DNA of 64,000 nucleotides from Salvia splendens. Its lineage: Eukaryota > Streptophyta > Magnoliopsida > Lamiales > Lamiaceae. The notes below the pieces were generated by a model. It was not told the DNA's origin. It saw only the letters and a list, made by a program, of their open reading frames with translations, and searched no databases. Numbering within the stretch: position 1 is the first letter of the stretch; each line of letters starts with the position of its first letter. Below are positions 59,702-64,000 of this stretch, one piece after another. The stretch spans positions 30,926,061 to 30,990,060 of the forward strand of contig NC_056038.1 of assembly GCF_004379255.2 (NCBI RefSeq), written 5' to 3'. A program made the position numbers and the translations under genes.

Positions 59702-60001
59702 GTAATATACACTTTTTAAAAATTTAATATAATATATATCCAAAATATTACATTTTAATTTTTTTTAAATTTTAGAGAATTCTATTTTTTAATTTTTTAA
59801 TATAATATATATATATAATAATAATCTATCGGTATACCGGTATACCGTGGATTCGGTATACCGCAGTATAGAAAAATTGATACTGTTACCGTACCGAAAC
59901 ACTGCGGTACGGTATCATACCGTACCGGAAGTTGCGGTATACTGAAAAATCGGTATTTTCGGTACGGTATTTCGGTATAATTTCCCACCCCTAGGCCGGA
60001 C

Positions 60002-61082
60002 GGGACGAGAAATATTTTATTTTAACAAATGGAGTAGGTAATTTCACTTTTATCTTCTTTTTTTCTTTCTCATTTAATTATGGAAAAATTAAGATATAAA
60101 GTATTTATGTATTTTTATACTAATGTGATTGTAATTTTTTACATAATTTTTTTCATATATAAATCAACATAAATAGAATTTGTTTTAGGTATAATATAGT
60201 ATTATTTTTATAATACTATTTTTTATAAAAACAATCAGTTTTTTCTAGTTTTTCAGTTTTTAATATCCGAACGAACCAAAAAAATTGAATTAGCCAAAAG
60301 TTTAAACCTGAATCGAAAAATAAAAAAAAACAAACTGAATTTTAAATTTTTATTTGGTCTGATCCAGATCAAATATCGATTTTTGATTATTTTGCTCACC
60401 TCTAAATACAACCCCTACTAGAAAAATTTTCTTCGTCCGCTACTGTATTGAAGTTTGAAAAGCTAGAATGTGACACACTAGTACTTTAGATTGATAAAAC
60501 CTCTTCAATTAGTATATTGAAGTTTGAAAAGAGAAATGAAACTTTTTTGATCTTTCTCTAGGATAATGTTGAGATTGCACAAATAGCTTAACATATAATG
60601 TTATGAAGAAGAGATAAGACATAGAAAAAAATGTGTGAAGCAAAGAATACTTAAGTTATAGTGAAATTACATTTTTAAATTCATTAGTAAAAGAAAAAGT
60701 TTCTCATATACGTACTCCAATAATATCCGACAAATGAACTCTTTTGTCTGGTCGAATTGTAGATAATGAAAGATATTTTCTCTCTTTTGTGTGAAACAGA
60801 AATCGAGCATCTTTCTAATTCAAAAAATTAAAAAAGGAAGTAAAAAATATGTGTCAACAAACAAGGTTAATTTCTTTTTGCCGGCATTGGGTATTCAGTA
60901 CAACTTGACAGAATATCTCCGACGTCGCCTGGAGTTGAGACGCATTCTTCTTTTATGGTTCGTTCATCGTAGTTAAGTCATTTCTTTTTTCATTAACTAG
61001 TACTAAATTTCACCCCTCCATTTTCGTGGTCTAGATTTCCCACTGCTGATAAGATGTTCGATTTTGCATACGGTGTGTTTAA
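60002..61082. other. Intergenic, AT-rich
   Basis: No supported gene. 60450-60530 resembles 48460-48550. A 61-codon frame at 60791 shows no recognisable domain. Confidence 0.5.
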
Positions 61083-61084
61083 TA

Positions 61085-61332
61085 CTCTCTTCGTTCCGCG
61101 GTAGTGGAGGCATTTCTTTTCGGTACGCGATTTAAAAAAATTGTGTTAAGTGAGTTAAGTAAAAAATAATAAAGTAGGAAATGAAAAAAGGTGGAGAGAT
61201 GAAGAGAGAATAAAGTAAGATAAAGCAAACTAAATGAGAAGAAATGTATTGACTTTTACTAAAAAAAAACACTTTACTACTATGAAAAGTACCAAAATGC
61301 TAAAATAACTCACTATTATGGAACGGAGGAAA
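61085..61332. mobile_element. Stowaway-like MITE
   Basis: A 248-bp element is flanked by TA at 61083-61084 and 61333-61334, with ends CTCTCTTCGTTCCGCGGTA and the complement of TATGGAACGGAGGAA. No coding capacity. Confidence 0.8.
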
Positions 61333-61339
61333 TACTAAG

Positions 61340-62260
61340 ACATGGAGAATTCTCAAGTGACTCTTTTTTAGTTAGTGGATAGTTACAGAGAAACATATGG
61401 TGGAGGTTGCTGTAGTGGCAAATTTTTAATGGGCTCATCATGCTTTTCTTTTATTCTTTTCAAGGCTCATCACGATTTATTAGACTAATATAATTTCTTT
61501 TATTCTTTCGAAGGGTTGTCATGATTTATTAGACTAATATAGTTGTATATACACGGCAAAACTTGAATGGTGAATCAAACATCAATTATACATCTGTTGT
61601 ACAGAGTAATCGTGATTAAAGTTTTAATTAGGCCATAAAGACACTATTGAAACATTACTGTACATAATATAAAAACATAGTACGACCATAAGATGATAAA
61701 CATTATGTATACAAGCTAGCCAACTCTTGGAAACTTTTGACATGAAAGTAAAAGATAGTGGCTAAACAATAATAGTAACTACACATACATTTGATATTCG
61801 TCCCCAAATACCAAACTCATTCACGATGACATACAAAGGAAATGTAGAAGATCATTATAGTGGCAACGGGATGCCGGTGAGACGCATATTACATCTTATG
61901 GGAAGGTGTAGTAGTTTTGGTGAGGGTGCAAGTTTGATATAATTGGTGGTGTGTAGTGGTGACTTTGAGGTGCAGAGGGTGTGGACGCGAGCGGAAACCT
62001 TGGACTTGTCGTTGTTTTTGAGCGAGGGAACAGCACTAGGAGCGGTAAATGGGAAGGGTTTGCGATGAGTAATGGGAAGGTAGATGGACTTGTTTATATC
62101 TTGCATAAGTGCAGTTTCACTGTCAAAGAGATTGGCTGAGTTGAAGAACATCTCAAACACCTTCATGCAATATAAATGTGTTTGCTTGCAAGATTTACTC
62201 ATTTCTTGTTCAAATCTGTCTGAGAACACAAGCTGCACCAATTCTTTCTTTTTCAGCTCC
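61340..62260. repeat. Segmental duplication of 43620-44640
   Basis: Downstream flank and last exon of the diterpene synthase match the region after the SCPL gene in the same order and orientation. It marks a local tandem duplication about 17.6 kb apart. Confidence 0.8.
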
Positions 62261-63932
62261 AGCATCTCTCTCACATGCGCTACTGATTCTTCGATGCCAC
62301 TCTCGGGATTTTGCTGCCAGTGGAGCATCACCATGTTCATCTTTCCATCCACCACTTCTTTCTGCATATGTTCATTAAAATTATTCAATGGAGGAAATAA
62401 AGAGATTATCCCATTAATTAGTAATATATGTGAATAATTACTTGATAACTCTGCATGTCGTTTGATAAACGTGCGATGGCCATGAGCAATTTGGTGATGT
62501 TTTGGTATTGAAGAGGGTTTGCATTTGGGTTGAAGAAATTAGGGGTGGCTGGAAGAGCTATTGTGTGTGCTGCGATCGACAGCATCCCGGTTTCTAGGTA
62601 TTCATCCATGCATGGTGTGTACCCTGTTAGACTCCATCTTCTCTCCACCATCCACGACATGAAGCAATCACGCCACTACAACATATAAACAGCAGAGCAG
62701 CTCATATAAGGTATGTAGCATACCATTTCCCTATAAAAATATATACTCGAAAGTAAATTAAAATCTAGTGTTACACCAAACTTACAAGTTGTTGCAACTT
62801 GGGCACTACTGTGCTTCCTTCTTGTGGCTCGCATATTGTAACGAAGTCATTCACAAACTCATCTACCGCCTCAAAGATCGTCTTGCTATGGCCCCCTAAT
62901 CCATTGCCCTCCCATCTACAAGTTAAATGTAAGTATTTATTCTCACGCAATTCATGAGTACAGAGTGCGTGCACATGGTGTGTGCGCAGAGAACTTGCGA
63001 TGCTGATGCTCAAATATGGTTATACCTTTGAACTGCATCAGTCAAAATTTCCAAGTCAGGCAAGGAACCTTCCATGTCATAAAAGTCATCAGCGACTGTC
63101 ACAATTATGGCAGCCTTTGCAATAATCATCCTCATGACTGAATTGTGAGGAAAGAGAGAGCAAGAAGCAATTGCAAAATAGGTATAAACTGTCTTCTCCC
63201 TTCCAAATCCCATCTCACTAAGCCTCCATTTCTTCGCCCACCTAAATATATATTCAAGCATATGTTTCTCATTAATAATTGTCAAATTGAAAGGATTAAT
63301 CTCATGAATAGGACTAACCCTTTAAGCTCCTCTAATTCACGCATGTATATTGACTGCATAAATTCAAAATTTTCAACAGCCAGCTGCCTCAACTTGGTGT
63401 TCTCAAGGCAGGAAAACCTGTTTATTATCAAAGTAGGTAGCATTATTACTATAACTTATAAGTAACTAACAATTTATGAGTGATGAAAATAGATACCTGT
63501 AGAAAGAGGCCTTCCCAATCCATAAAGGGCTGCTTTTGTTTTCCTCAATCCACTTCCTATGATAGAGACGATCAAGACGAGCAGTCCATGGAACATCCAC
63601 CTCATACTTGATCTACTCAGATGAATAATCGAAGGAGATGAGATGATGCTACAAAGTATAAAATGAATTGACTGTGTGTTTATGTATATATATATATATA
63701 TGTACCATATTTTGCAGGCCTTTTGAAATTAACAAGTTATAATCTCTATGCCTGGTCTTGGAATTTTGGAGCAATTTAGTAGCAAACTTTCTTGCTTCAT
63801 CTAATTGGTGCTCTCCTGGATATGCTAAATCTGTAGCTCTGTAAACACTGTACATCGCGGTGATGAAGTGTTGGCTGTTTTGTTCCATATACTCCATTGT
63901 TTCTGGTTGATTCACAAACCAGCAGAAGCTCT
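61855..63932 (-). CDS. Class I diterpene synthase (kaurene-synthase-like), 3' part
   Basis: The last seven exons, from 5' to 3': 63932-63706, 63612-63497, 63417-63319, 63241-63026, 62915-62786, 62675-62442, 62361-61855. All borders are GT-AG and all phases agree. Domain marks in order: WFVNQPETMEYMEQ and KYEVDVPWTARLDRLYHR (beta domain), then alpha-domain metal site DDFYD (63080-63100, DDxxD) and the second metal site NDMQSYQ|KE (NSE/DTE type) across the last splice. These residues are those of an enzyme ionising a prenyl diphosphate. In plastids, relatives convert copalyl-type diphosphates to diterpenes; the substrate here is not readable. The C-terminus runs about 60 residues past the usual end (after SIYLPITHRKP). 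The gene continues beyond 64000, so its start and gamma domain are unseen. Confidence 0.9.
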
Positions 63933-64000
63933 CTGCTTACAATTGTATTAATATGAAAATAATTAATACTAAACATAAACTGATTGAAATTCAAGTGCTG

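Larger units (their letters stand above)
58658..59993. mobile_element. hAT element with GGTATACC subterminal repeats
   Basis: Termini are TAGGGGTGGG on the left and TTTCCCACCCCTA on the right. The 8-bp flanks are GGCCAGAC (58650-58657) and GGCCGGAC (59994-60001), seven of eight identical. Both ends are packed with GGTATACC/CCATACCG motifs. No transposase. A second inverted-repeat element and long TA runs fill its middle. Confidence 0.8.

Overview
This window is a piece of a plant nuclear genome, almost certainly a eudicot. Evidence: genes split by GT-AG introns, a SNF2-RING helicase of the CHR27/CHR28 (FRG) type, a serine carboxypeptidase-like gene, class I diterpene synthase genes, and dense plant transposons (Ty3/Tat, Ty1/copia, Mutator, hAT, Stowaway). 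The diterpene synthase type and local duplication would fit an asterid such as a Lamiales species, but that is inference.

Layout. 1-2.7 kb: decayed Mutator-like transposase (minus). 2.9-13.9 kb: complete 10.9-kb Ty3/gypsy element of the Tat type (minus), with near-identical LTRs, a 5-bp target duplication, gag, protease, RT, a second RNase H and integrase, plus two extra genes on the opposite strand. 15.5-20.7 kb: complete 5.2-kb Ty1/copia element (minus). 22.1-33.3 kb: a 12-exon CHR28-like gene (plus); its introns hold a Mutator-type element that captured an arabinogalactan-protein-like tail, a Stowaway MITE and two nested hAT elements. 34.6-35.4 kb: a broken monoacylglycerol-lipase/caffeoylshikimate-esterase-like gene (minus) that lacks its catalytic serine. 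35.6-37.1 kb: an hAT element. 40.9-43.6 kb: an intact 10-exon serine carboxypeptidase-like gene (plus). 44.2-47.0 kb: a diterpene synthase pseudogene (minus) missing its central exons, with a palindrome-rich transposon in the gap. 49.5-56.5 kb: tRNA-like fossil, FAR1-like fragment, 119-bp and 278-bp tandem repeats, and a probable solo LTR. 58.7-60.0 kb: an hAT element with another inverted-repeat element inside. 61.9-64.0 kb: the last seven exons of an intact class I diterpene synthase (minus), which runs off the window.

How it fits together. Three host genes look functional: the CHR28-like gene (apart from one suspicious base), the carboxypeptidase and the right-hand diterpene synthase. The two diterpene synthase loci share their 3' ends and downstream flanks, so they arose by local duplication, with one copy since gutted. 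Many frame breaks in otherwise young sequences are single-base changes inside or beside homopolymers, and five of six LTR differences in the gypsy element are also single-base homopolymer losses. Part of the apparent decay may therefore be assembly error. Exon borders below come from reading splice sites and phases by eye.
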